Positions 19,815-27,883 of a stretch of DNA of 64,000 nucleotides are shown in pieces; positions within the stretch are counted from its first letter, which is position 1, and the number at the start of each line of letters is the position of its first letter. Made by a program: the position numbers and the translations under genes. Source of the stretch: Sphingopyxis sp. BSN-002. Its GTDB lineage: Bacteria; Pseudomonadota; Alphaproteobacteria; Sphingomonadales; Sphingomonadaceae. The stretch spans positions 1,178,001 through 1,242,000 of the forward strand of contig NZ_CP091804.1 of assembly GCF_022024275.1 (NCBI RefSeq). The letters are read 5' to 3'. The notes beneath the pieces were generated by a model. That model did no database searches. It was given only the letters and a program-made list of their open reading frames with translations, and was not told the DNA's origin.

Positions 19815-20969
19815 CTATTTTGCGGGCGCGCGGATCCAGAGCGGTTGCAGGAGGGGTTGCGGCGCGGCCCAGAGATGCGCCGCGAGCCATTCCATCGTGT
19901 CCGCCTGGCGCAGGTGCGCCGCCCGGTCGGGCTGCGGCCGCCAGAGCGGCGCATAGAGCAGATCGGCGTCGCCGACGAGCCACACCATTCCGCGCCCGAT
20001 CGGGCAACGGGCGATGCGGCGATCCGCATAGGCCGCACATCCTTGCGGCAATCGGATGAAGCGGCCGGGACTGAAAAGCGTCAGGCGCGCGCCGTCGACG
20101 TCGACCGGCACCGCGCGCCGGTCGGCCTCGTCCGGGGCGGCGAGCGTCACGCCCCAATGATCGAGGAGCGGCGTCAGCAGGCTGGTCACCGGCGGATTGC
20201 GCGGATCGCCGACCGGATGGCGCATCGGCCAGCCCGTCAGCGCATCGGCCAGCACGACGGCCCGCCCGCCTGCCCGCACATAGGTATCGATCGCCACCAG
20301 CTCCTGTGGCGCGAGCGCCCGCGGATGCGCGAGGACCAGCGCTCCACCCGGCGGCGGCGGATGATCGACGAGACTGTCGACCAGCCTCAACGGTCCTTCC
20401 GCGCGCAACCGCGCCAGCGCCGGGTCTTCGTTGAGCCCCTCCGCAAGCATGGCCGAGAGATCGGTTCCCGCCGACCAGCGGAGTGGCAGGCCGGTGAGCA
20501 TCGTCGCCGGCGGACCGGATGCGGCGGGCTGGCGGTACAGCGCCGCAAGCAACGCATGGCTGCCTGCGAACCAGCCTGCGACGAGTAGCAGGGCGAACAG
20601 CAGTCCGTGCGCCCGGCTCCGCCGCCACTGGACCAGCGCATCGGCAAGGGCCGCCGCGACGAACCACGCGCAGGCGACGAGCCCCAGCTGCAACCACGGA
20701 GGCCGCGCCGACAGGCCTGACGCCAGCAGCGCCTGTGCGATCAGGATAGCCGCAAGCGTCAGGACGATCAGGCGCCGGCGGGCCGGCTGCGTGTCATGAC
20801 GCTGCAACCGGGCGAGCAGCAGCGCCGGCAGCGCCAGCCAGGGCAGCGCCAACGCCGGGTCGATCCGCCCGAGCGTCATCTGGCCGCCGAACGACCACGC
20901 GAGGATCAGCGCCGTGCCGGCCGCTGCGGCCACGCGGAAGGCCGCTCGCTCCCGCAGGGGCCGCTTCAC
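19815..20969 (-). CDS. Multi-span membrane protein with Gldg/ABC-type uncharacterised domain
   Basis: Function unknown. The first roughly 150 residues form about four to five hydrophobic spans, and the C-terminal half is soluble. That half reads like the DUF4350 / GldG-type domain (LVDSLVDHPPPPGGALVLAHPRA split by loops, then GMVWLVGDADLL), which in other proteins accompanies ABC or gliding-type membrane complexes. It starts with GTG at 20969, overlapping the upstream small gene (GTGA), so it is the third gene of the cysteine synthase operon. No ABC ATPase is nearby, so transport is not supported by context. Confidence 0.6.
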   Translation of the reverse strand: MKRPLRERAAFRVAAAAGTALILAWSFGGQMTLGRIDPALALPWLALPALLLARLQRHDTQPARRRLIVLTLAAILIAQALLASGLSARPPWLQLGLVACAWFVAAALADALVQWRRSRAHGLLFALLLVAGWFAGSHALLAALYRQPAASGPPATMLTGLPLRWSAGTDLSAMLAEGLNEDPALARLRAEGPLRLVDSLVDHPPPPGGALVLAHPRALAPQELVAIDTYVRAGGRAVVLADALTGWPMRHPVGDPRNPPVTSLLTPLLDHWGVTLAAPDEADRRAVPVDVDGARLTLFSPGRFIRLPQGCAAYADRRIARCPIGRGMVWLVGDADLLYAPLWRPQPDRAAHLRQADTMEWLAAHLWAAPQPLLQPLWIRAPAK

Positions 20970-21352
20970 TGTTTCGATTGGCGCGCCCGGGCGAGTGCCG
21001 GATCGGGTTCAAGGTCGGGCACCGTCGAGGCAGGCGCCGACGGTGCGGCGGGCGCCGCCTGCTGCGCCTTGATATCGGTCGCCGCATTCTGATCCTTCGA
21101 CACCGGCTGGACGCCCAGCTCCTCCAGCGGGGCGCTGCCCGCCTTCGCCGGGTCGCCCGATGCCGCAGCCTGTGCCGCCGCCGCGTCCTGTGCCGCATTT
21201 TCGCGGGCGCGATCGCCGATCAGCCCCGCCATGCCGACAAGCAGCAGCACGGTCAGCACCCCGGCAATGCCGATCTGCAGCCGCCGCACCGAATCGTTCG
21301 CGGGGGCCGGCGCCGGAGCGGTCGAGGCCGGAATTGCGGGTTTGTTCGTCAT
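20966..21352 (-). CDS. Small single-span membrane protein, function unknown
   Basis: This 128-aa protein has a Pro/Ala-rich cytoplasmic start, one membrane span (LQIGIAGVLTVLLLVGMAGLI) and an Ala/Asp/Lys-rich tail of low complexity. I recognise no domain. The ATG at 21352 overlaps the cysteine synthase stop (ATGA), and its own stop overlaps the next start, so it is translationally coupled on both sides. A much longer upstream frame exists but reads in the wrong frame through the synthase gene. Confidence 0.65.
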   Translation of the reverse strand: MTNKPAIPASTAPAPAPANDSVRRLQIGIAGVLTVLLLVGMAGLIGDRARENAAQDAAAAQAAASGDPAKAGSAPLEELGVQPVSKDQNAATDIKAQQAAPAAPSAPASTVPDLEPDPALARARQSKQ

Positions 21353-22320
21353 GCCGCCAATCCTTTGCTTGCCAGCCATTCGGGATTGTAGAGCGTCGAA
21401 AGATAGCGGAATCCGCTGTCGCAGAGAATAGTCGCGATCCGCTTGCCCGGACCCAGCTTTCGCGCCAGCGCCATCGCGCCCGCAACGTTGATCCCCGACG
21501 ACAGGCCGAGGCAAAGCCCTTCCTCGTCGAGAAGCTGCCGGACGATCGCCAGCCCCTCCTCGTCGGAAATGCGGAATTGCGTGTCGATCGGGGCGCCTTC
21601 CAGATTGGCGGTGATACGGTTCTGGCCGATGCCTTCGGCGACGCTCGATCCCTCGGGCTTCAGCTCGCCGCACTGATAATAATTATAGAGTCCCGCGCCG
21701 TGCGGATCGGTGAGCGCGACCATGATATCCTGATCCCTGGCCTTGAGGCCGAGGCCGGTTCCCGCGATCGTCCCGCCCGTACCCGCAGCACAGGTGAAGC
21801 CGTCGATGCGCCCGTCCATCTGCTCCCAGATCTCTTCGGCGGTACCGAAGATATGCGCCTTGCGGTTGGCGATATTGTCGAACTGGTTCGCCCAGATCGC
21901 ATTGTCGGTTTCCTCGGCGATACGGCGCGAGGTGTGGACGAAATGGCCCGGGTTGGCGAACGGCGCCGGCGGCACCAGCACCAGTTCGGCACCGAGCGCG
22001 CGGATCGTCGCCATTTTCTCCGCACTCTGGTTGTCGGGCATGACGATGATCGTCCGGTAACCGAGCGCATTGGCGACGAGCGCAAGGCCGATGCCGGTGT
22101 TGCCGGCGGTGCCCTCGACGATCGTTCCGCCCGGGCGCAGGCTGCCGTTCGCTTCCGCGTCCCGGACGATATAGAGCGCGGCCCGATCCTTCACCGATCC
22201 GCCGGGATTGGCATATTCGCACTTGCCCCAGATTTCGCATCCGGTCGCTTCGCTGGGGCCCTTGAGCAGGACGAGCGGCGTGTTGCCGATCAGGTCCAGA
22301 CTGGTTTTGGCAATGGTCAT
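21349..22320 (-). CDS. Cysteine synthase family PLP enzyme
   Basis: This is a fold-type II PLP enzyme of the O-acetylserine sulfhydrylase / cystathionine beta-synthase group. The PLP lysine is in NPGGSVKDR (Lys44), and the phosphate-binding loop GTGGTIAGTG is clear. The substrate loop reads EGTAGNTG instead of the usual TSGNTG. An extra segment with GIGQNRITANLEG matches the mitochondrial-type cysteine synthase subgroup. It is therefore probably a cysteine synthase, but a desulfhydrase role cannot be excluded. The ATG at 22320 gives 323 aa. It heads a three-gene operon and diverges from a TonB receptor. Confidence 0.85.
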   Translation of the reverse strand: MTIAKTSLDLIGNTPLVLLKGPSEATGCEIWGKCEYANPGGSVKDRAALYIVRDAEANGSLRPGGTIVEGTAGNTGIGLALVANALGYRTIIVMPDNQSAEKMATIRALGAELVLVPPAPFANPGHFVHTSRRIAEETDNAIWANQFDNIANRKAHIFGTAEEIWEQMDGRIDGFTCAAGTGGTIAGTGLGLKARDQDIMVALTDPHGAGLYNYYQCGELKPEGSSVAEGIGQNRITANLEGAPIDTQFRISDEEGLAIVRQLLDEEGLCLGLSSGINVAGAMALARKLGPGKRIATILCDSGFRYLSTLYNPEWLASKGLAA

Positions 22321-22454
22321 GCGCCCTGATCTAGGATGCCGCCCCTTGGCCCGCAAGACAGCTTCGCTTGCGCCGCCGATGTTCGGGCTTTGTCGACCAA
22401 CGGGGCACCAGCGCCGACGAACGGCGGCATTTGCGGCCTGCATGGCTTGTCATT

Positions 22455-22472
22455 GTGACATTATATCATTAC
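22455..22472. promoter_or_regulatory. Zur-like imperfect inverted repeat
   Basis: The sequence GTGACATTATATCATTAC lies 45 bases before the receptor start. It is an AT-rich imperfect dyad (about 10 of 18 positions match its own complement) in an otherwise GC-rich gap. It resembles Zur/Fur-family boxes. The ZnuD-like nature of the adjacent receptor supports Zur, but this is inference. Confidence 0.35.
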
Positions 22473-22516
22473 TGCCCGCCTCCGTAGCCCGTCACAACGA
22501 ACAGGATCTCCCCTCC

Positions 22517-24586
22517 ATGCGTCTGCTTTCCACCGCCGGCTTTACCTTGGCCCTTGTGCTGTCCGCGCCTGCCTTTGCGCAGGACACCGCGCCCCAGACC
22601 GGCGATGACGATTATCACACCGACCAGCCGATCGTCGTGACGGCACCCTATGTCCGCAGCCTCGACATTCTCGGCAATGTGTCGGTGATGGAAGGCGAAA
22701 AGCTGGCGCAGGATATCCGCGGCCAGATCGGCGATACGCTCGCTTCACAGCCCGGCGTCTCGTCGAGCAGCTTTTCGCCCGGCGCCTCGCGCCCGATCCT
22801 GCGCGGCTTTTCGGGCGAGCGCGCTGCCGTGCTCGTCGACGGTCTGAGCGCGATCGACGCCTCGTCGACCTCGGCCGACCATGCCGTGTCGATCGACCCG
22901 CTCACCGCCGAACGTATCGAAATCCTGCGCGGACCGTCGGTCCTGCTCTTTTCGAGCCAGGCGGTCGGCGGCGCGGTCAACGTGTTCGACCGCCGCATTC
23001 CGCGCAGCGTGCCCGAGAGCCCGTTCCACCTCGATGCGCTGGCAAGCTATGGCACCGCGGCCGACGACAAGAGCGCCGGCGCCTCGATCGACGTGCCGCT
23101 CGGCGAACGCTTCGTCGTCCACGCCGACGGCAACTATCGCGATTCGAACAATGTGCGCGTCGGCGGGCTGATCTATGCGCCCGAACTTCGCGCGCACCTG
23201 CTCGATCTCGCGTCGGATGCGACCGCGGACGGCGATGCGGACGAGGCCGCCCGGCTGACCGATGCCGCAAACAGCCGCGGCAAGGTACCCAACAGCCAGA
23301 GCCGCAGCACGAGTGCGGGCGTGGGCGCCGCCTTCATCGACGATGGCGGCTCGCTCGGCATCAGCTTCGGCTATCTCGAGGATAATTACGGCATCCCGCC
23401 GCGCGCGGACATCGACGAGGTGCCGACGATCAAGGCACGCCAGTATCGCTTCGACCTCCGCGGCGAGGTGGAGCTTGGCGACGGCCTGTTCGACAAATTG
23501 CGTTTCCGCGGCGCCTATGCCGATTATGCCCACACCGAGTTCGACGACGGCGAGCCCGGCACGCGCTTCACCAATCGCGGTATCGAATTCCGGGCCGAGC
23601 TGGCGCAGAACGACCGCGGCGGCTGGCGCGGCGCGAGCGGTGTCCAGTACAGTTTCCGTGACTTTGCGGCGATCGGCGACGAGGCGTTCCTGCCCGCCAA
23701 CGAAACCACACGCCTCGCGGCCTTCACGCTTCAGGAACTCGAACGCGGTCCCGTCACCCTCGAAGGCGCGCTGCGGCTCGAAAAGTCGCAGGTGACGGCG
23801 AACAGCATCGGCTTCGACCGCTCCTTCACCAGCTTTTCTGGCGCCGGCGGTCTCAGCTACCAGCTTGCAGACGGCCTGAAAGCGAGCTTCTCCGTCTCGC
23901 GCAGCGAACGGGCGCCTTCGGCGGAAGAGCTGCTCTCGGACGGCCCGCACGCCGCGACGCTGACCTATGAACGCGGCAATCCGGATTTCGACAAGGAAAC
24001 GAGCTGGGGCGGCGAAGCCTCGCTGAAATTCAATCGCGACGGCTGGTCGGCGGGGATCACCGGCTATGCCAGCTGGTTCGACAATTTCATCTATGAAACC
24101 GACACCGGCCTGATCGCCGATGATCTGCCGCTGTTCGAATTCCGCCAGAACAAGGCCCGCACCTGGGGCTTCGAGTTCGAGGGCGCAGCACCGATCGCGC
24201 AGGTCGGCGGCTTCCACATCGCCGCCGACGCGACCGCCGACATGACGCGCGCGAAAATCGTCGATGGCCCCTATGTGCCGCGGATTCCTCCGCTCCGTAT
24301 CCGTGGCGGGCTCGAGGCGTCGAGCGAACGGCTCGATGCGCGCGCCGAAGTTGAATGGACCGACGACCAGACCCGCATCGCCGCGTTCGAAACGCCGACC
24401 AAGGGCTTCACCCTAGTCAACGCCTCGCTGACCTGGCGCCCGCTGCCCGAGACGAAGAATCTGTCGCTGACGCTCGCCGCAGACAATATCTTCGACGTCG
24501 ATGCGCGCAGGCACGCCAGCTTTACCAAGGATTATGTGCCGCTGGCCGGCCGTGACATCCGGATCACGGCCCGGGCGAGCTTCTGA
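22517..24586 (+). CDS. TonB-dependent receptor, ZnuD-like
   Basis: This is an outer-membrane receptor for active uptake driven by TonB. The signal peptide ends near residue 21 (APAFA). The TonB box region is near IVVTAPY, the plug domain contains RPILRGFSGERAAVLVDG and ERIEILRGPSVLLFSSQAVGGAVN, and the 22-strand barrel ends in aromatic-poor RDIRITARASF. The protein has 689 aa. The loop pattern FGYLEDNYGIPP and the acidic/polar loops recall the zinc receptor ZnuD, but no zinc-binding histidine cluster is obvious, so the substrate is uncertain. It is transcribed divergently from the cysteine synthase operon. Confidence 0.85.
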   Translation: MRLLSTAGFTLALVLSAPAFAQDTAPQTGDDDYHTDQPIVVTAPYVRSLDILGNVSVMEGEKLAQDIRGQIGDTLASQPGVSSSSFSPGASRPILRGFSGERAAVLVDGLSAIDASSTSADHAVSIDPLTAERIEILRGPSVLLFSSQAVGGAVNVFDRRIPRSVPESPFHLDALASYGTAADDKSAGASIDVPLGERFVVHADGNYRDSNNVRVGGLIYAPELRAHLLDLASDATADGDADEAARLTDAANSRGKVPNSQSRSTSAGVGAAFIDDGGSLGISFGYLEDNYGIPPRADIDEVPTIKARQYRFDLRGEVELGDGLFDKLRFRGAYADYAHTEFDDGEPGTRFTNRGIEFRAELAQNDRGGWRGASGVQYSFRDFAAIGDEAFLPANETTRLAAFTLQELERGPVTLEGALRLEKSQVTANSIGFDRSFTSFSGAGGLSYQLADGLKASFSVSRSERAPSAEELLSDGPHAATLTYERGNPDFDKETSWGGEASLKFNRDGWSAGITGYASWFDNFIYETDTGLIADDLPLFEFRQNKARTWGFEFEGAAPIAQVGGFHIAADATADMTRAKIVDGPYVPRIPPLRIRGGLEASSERLDARAEVEWTDDQTRIAAFETPTKGFTLVNASLTWRPLPETKNLSLTLAADNIFDVDARRHASFTKDYVPLAGRDIRITARASF

Positions 24587-24604
24587 TCTCCGCCCGCCCG
24601 GCGA

Positions 24605-24634
24605 CGGCCGGGTCCGATCGCCCGGACCCGGCCG
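24605..24634. terminator. Hairpin between convergent receptor and fabG genes
   Basis: Perfect 12-bp arms CGGCCGGGTCCG and CGGACCCGGCCG enclose a 6-base loop in the 58-base gap between the two convergent stop codons. There is no clear T-run on either side, so termination would be weak or factor-assisted. Position suggests it serves both genes. Confidence 0.5.
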
Positions 24635-24644
24635 CTCTCGATAT

Positions 24645-25385
24645 TCAGGACAGCATGGCCATCCCGCCGTTCACATGCAACGTCTGACCGGTGACATAGC
24701 CGGCTTCTTTCGACGCGAGATAGACGACCGCGGCGGCGATATCGCTCCCCTCGCCCATCCGGCCGGCGGGGATGCGCTGGTTGAGCGCTTCCTTCTGGGC
24801 GTCGGGCAGATCGTCGGTCATCGCGGTTGCGATGAAGCCCGGCGCCACGCAGTTCGCCGTGACCCCGCGGCTCGCCAGCTCCTGCGCCAGCGCCTTGGTC
24901 ATTCCGGTGACGCCCGCCTTCGACGCCGCATAATTGGCCTGCCCCGGGTTGCCGGTGGCGCCGACGACGCTGGTGATCGAGATGATGCGGCCGAAGCGCG
25001 CCTTCATCATCGGCTTGGCGGCCGCCCGCGCGAGGCGAAAATTGGCTTCGAGATTGATGCGGATGACATCCATCCACTCCTCGTCCTTCATCCGCATGAT
25101 CAGATTATCGCGCGTGACACCCGCATTGTTGACGAGGATGTCGAGCTGTCCCAGCGCATCGACCGCAGAGGGAACGAGCGCGTCGACGGCAGCGGCGTCG
25201 CTGAGATTGCACGGCAGCGCGACGTGATCGCCGCCGAGCGTGTCGCGAAACGCGTTCAGCTTGTCGGCATTGGACCCCGACACCGCGAGCCGCGCGCCCT
25301 GCGCCGCGAGCGCCTGCGCAATAGCCGAACCGATGCCGCCGCTGGCGCCGGTGACGAGGGCGGTCATGCCGGTGAGATCGAACAT
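24645..25385 (-). CDS. fabG: 3-oxoacyl-[acyl-carrier-protein] reductase
   Basis: FabG is the NADPH-dependent ketoreductase of fatty acid elongation. The short-chain dehydrogenase motif TGASGGIGSAIA (about residues 13-24), NNAG, and the catalytic Ser/Tyr/Lys (ITSVVGATGNPGQANYAASKAG, read as SITSV then YAASK) are visible. The length of 246 aa is typical. It lies in the same strand as fabD but is separated from it by an unrelated secreted protein gene, an unusual arrangement for these partners. Confidence 0.93.
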   Translation of the reverse strand: MFDLTGMTALVTGASGGIGSAIAQALAAQGARLAVSGSNADKLNAFRDTLGGDHVALPCNLSDAAAVDALVPSAVDALGQLDILVNNAGVTRDNLIMRMKDEEWMDVIRINLEANFRLARAAAKPMMKARFGRIISITSVVGATGNPGQANYAASKAGVTGMTKALAQELASRGVTANCVAPGFIATAMTDDLPDAQKEALNQRIPAGRMGEGSDIAAAVVYLASKEAGYVTGQTLHVNGGMAMLS

Positions 25386-25438
25386 TTATCTAACTCCTAT
25401 CCTGCGCTCGGCGTACGAGCGCGATAAATTCGTATGAA

Positions 25439-26017
25439 TCAGGCTGCGTCGAATAGTTCTGTGAAATGGGCACACAATATGGTCGCGCCGATCCAGCCGC
25501 CGGCGGCGGCGGCGCGTTCGGCCGGCACACCGGATCGCAGAATCAGCCGGCCTATGAACATATCCGGAGATTCCGTCAGCATCGTAGAGCCTTGGCGATA
25601 AGCATTCGCCATTTGCCCGAATACCAGCTTCCCCTTTTGTACGTCTTCTCGGGTAATGGATTTTTGCAGTCCGGCAATCTGATTGCTATCCAGTACGCCA
25701 TTACGCTCCGAACCAGCCAAGCCGACGCGCGCCATTTTGAACGCCACGGCGTACCGTGTCGCTTCGTCGGACCAGCCGTACAGTTTCGAACAGACATCTG
25801 CTCGGGCGACAATCATCTGCATGATGTCGGCGGGCGGCCCTTCCTTGCCCCACGCGACCAGGTCGAAACCAGACACGAAGCCGTCCATTCGCGCCTCATC
25901 CGCGACGCTGTATCCGCTATCAACACAAACGAGATTTTCGGCCGCAAATGCGGGCGCGCCGACGAAGGTCAAAGCGGTACCGGCCAACGCGATGAGCAAT
26001 CGGAAGGTTTTGGCCAT
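25439..26017 (-). CDS. Secreted protein of unknown function
   Basis: I do not recognise a family. A signal peptide is clear (cleavage near GAPAFAAE, about residue 25). The mature part is mostly helical, with cysteines in LVCVDSGYS, ADVCSKLYGW and ATILCAHFTELF, so one disulfide plus a free cysteine is possible. The codon choice is visibly less GC-rich than in the flanking fab genes. It sits between fabD and fabG with 53 and 4 bases of spacing. It may be a later insertion into an ancestral fabD-fabG pair. Confidence 0.6.
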   Translation of the reverse strand: MAKTFRLLIALAGTALTFVGAPAFAAENLVCVDSGYSVADEARMDGFVSGFDLVAWGKEGPPADIMQMIVARADVCSKLYGWSDEATRYAVAFKMARVGLAGSERNGVLDSNQIAGLQKSITREDVQKGKLVFGQMANAYRQGSTMLTESPDMFIGRLILRSGVPAERAAAAGGWIGATILCAHFTELFDAA

Positions 26018-26021
26018 GAGA

Positions 26022-26960
26022 TCAAAGTGCCTTGAGCAGCGCCTCGATGTCGTCCATCGAAATCACGCTGAGCGTCTCGACTTCGCCCGATGCGCTGCGC
26101 TTGACCATCGGCGAGAGAACCTTGCCACCGAATTCGACGAACTGGCCGACGCCGATATCCTCCATCGACGCGACGCTTTCACGCCAGCGGACGCGACCGG
26201 TGACCTGCTGGACGAGGAGGTCGCGGATCGTGTCGGCATCGCTCACGGGGCTCGCGGTGACGTTCGCAAACACCGGCACCAGCGGCGCTGCGGGCGGGTT
26301 CGCGCCTAGCGCCTCGGCCATCGCGTCGGCCGCGGGCTGCATCAGCGGGCAGTGGAAGGGCGCGGATACGGGCAGCAAGACGCCCCGCTTGATGCCATAA
26401 TCCTTGACCAGCGCGACGGCGCGCTCGACCGCGCCCTTGTGGCCCGAAATCACGACCTGCGACGGGTCGTTGTCGTTGGCGACGGTGCAGACTTCACCCT
26501 CGGCAGCCGCGTCGGCGAGCTTCTGCGCGGTGTCGATATCGGCGCCGAGCAGCGCCGCCATCGCGCCGACCCCGACGGGGACCGCCGCCTGCATCGCCTG
26601 TCCGCGGGTCTTGAGGAGCCGCGCCGTCGTCGGCAGGTCGAATGCCCCGGCAGCGCAGAGCGCGCTATATTCGCCGAGGCTGTGGCCCGCGACATAGTCG
26701 GCCTTGGCGGCGAGCGTCACGCCGCCTTCCCTTTCGAGCACGCGCAGCGTGGCAATCGCGTTCGCCATGATCGCCGGCTGGGCATTTTCGGTGAGGGTGA
26801 GCTGGTCCTCGGGACCTTCGCTCATCAGCTTGAAGAGGTTCTGGCCGAGTGCCTCGTCGACCTCCTGAAACACCTCGAGCGCGACCGGCGAGGCATCGGC
26901 TAGCGCCTTGCCCATGCCGACCGCCTGGCTGCCCTGACCCGGAAAGATGAATGCGCGCAT
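26022..26960 (-). CDS. fabD: Malonyl-CoA--ACP transacylase
   Basis: FabD loads malonyl groups onto acyl carrier protein for fatty acid synthesis. The N-terminal motif FPGQGSQAVGMG (residues 6-17), the nucleophile elbow AGHSLGEYSA (Ser94), the catalytic His in VSAPFHCPLM and the QVTGRVRW block are all present. The length of 312 aa is normal. It precedes the orphan secreted gene and fabG on the same strand. Confidence 0.96.
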   Translation of the reverse strand: MRAFIFPGQGSQAVGMGKALADASPVALEVFQEVDEALGQNLFKLMSEGPEDQLTLTENAQPAIMANAIATLRVLEREGGVTLAAKADYVAGHSLGEYSALCAAGAFDLPTTARLLKTRGQAMQAAVPVGVGAMAALLGADIDTAQKLADAAAEGEVCTVANDNDPSQVVISGHKGAVERAVALVKDYGIKRGVLLPVSAPFHCPLMQPAADAMAEALGANPPAAPLVPVFANVTASPVSDADTIRDLLVQQVTGRVRWRESVASMEDIGVGQFVEFGGKVLSPMVKRSASGEVETLSVISMDDIEALLKAL

Positions 26961-27005
26961 ATTGCGTCCCCTAGCGTAAATTCGAATTGGCCCGCGCCTA
27001 TTCGC

Positions 27006-27833
27006 TCACCCCGCGCGATGCAAGCCGAAGGGCACGACCTTGTTCGCCGCATCGTGGCCGATGTCCGCCCGGCCGAGCCACGGGATGCCGGCGCGCGCGC
27101 ACCAGCCCTGCGCAATCTCCTCGGCCTCCATGCCGAAGGGCCGGTCGTTTTCGGGCACGTCGCTAACGCGGCCGAGCCGGATGCCGGCAAGTCCGCGCGG
27201 CGCCAGACAGGTCGCGACGTGAAAGAAGGCACGGTCGAAGGCGTAGAGATATTCGCTGACTTCCTCGACGATCAGCACATGCCCCGACAAATCGGGTTCG
27301 AGCGGCGTGCCGAGCAGCATCGACAGCGTCATCAGGTTGAAGGCGGCATGCCGCGCGCCATGTTCCAGCCCGCCTTCGCACGCGGCCGGATCGCGCGCGA
27401 CGAGCCAGTCGAGCGCACGCGCAACCGCCGCGTCGCCGCCCTCGCGGCGGATGTCCGCCACCATCGGCCCATGCGCAACATGGTCGAAACCGTCGCGATA
27501 AAGCGCGCCCAGCAGATTGCCCTGATCCGAATAGCCGAGGAAGGCCTTGCCCCGCGCGGCGGGCATCATCGCCGCAACGGCGTCCTCGGCGATCCGGCAC
27601 GCGCCATAGCCGCCGCGCGCGAACCAGATCGCCTCGATATCGGGGCGGTTCGCCATTTCGACGAGTGCGGCAAAACGGTGCCCGTCCTCGCCCGCGAAAT
27701 GACCATGCACCGCGAAACATTGCGGGTCGAACTCCAGCTCGACGTCGGGATAGCCGAGGCTGGCGATGGCGCGCACCGCCTCCGCATCGTCGGGCAGGAT
27801 GGGGGTCGACGGTGCGACGATCCCGATACGCAT
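27006..27833 (-). CDS. LD-carboxypeptidase (S66 family)
   Basis: S66 enzymes cleave the terminal D-alanine from murein tetrapeptide in peptidoglycan recycling. The motif ARGGYGACRI and the nucleophile elbow GYSDQ (Ser102) are visible; the downstream Glu (VLIVEEVSEY) and His (RADIGHDAANKVVPFG) complete the triad. The ATG at 27833 gives 275 aa, slightly shorter than E. coli LdcA, with a compact N-terminal domain. It is transcribed divergently from an Mpl-like ligase 50 bases away, which fits a recycling role in the cytoplasm. Confidence 0.85.
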   Translation of the reverse strand: MRIGIVAPSTPILPDDAEAVRAIASLGYPDVELEFDPQCFAVHGHFAGEDGHRFAALVEMANRPDIEAIWFARGGYGACRIAEDAVAAMMPAARGKAFLGYSDQGNLLGALYRDGFDHVAHGPMVADIRREGGDAAVARALDWLVARDPAACEGGLEHGARHAAFNLMTLSMLLGTPLEPDLSGHVLIVEEVSEYLYAFDRAFFHVATCLAPRGLAGIRLGRVSDVPENDRPFGMEAEEIAQGWCARAGIPWLGRADIGHDAANKVVPFGLHRAG

Positions 27834-27883
27834 GTCTTCTCCCCTGCCTTGCCAAGCTTTCGCCAAGGCCATATCGCGCCGCC

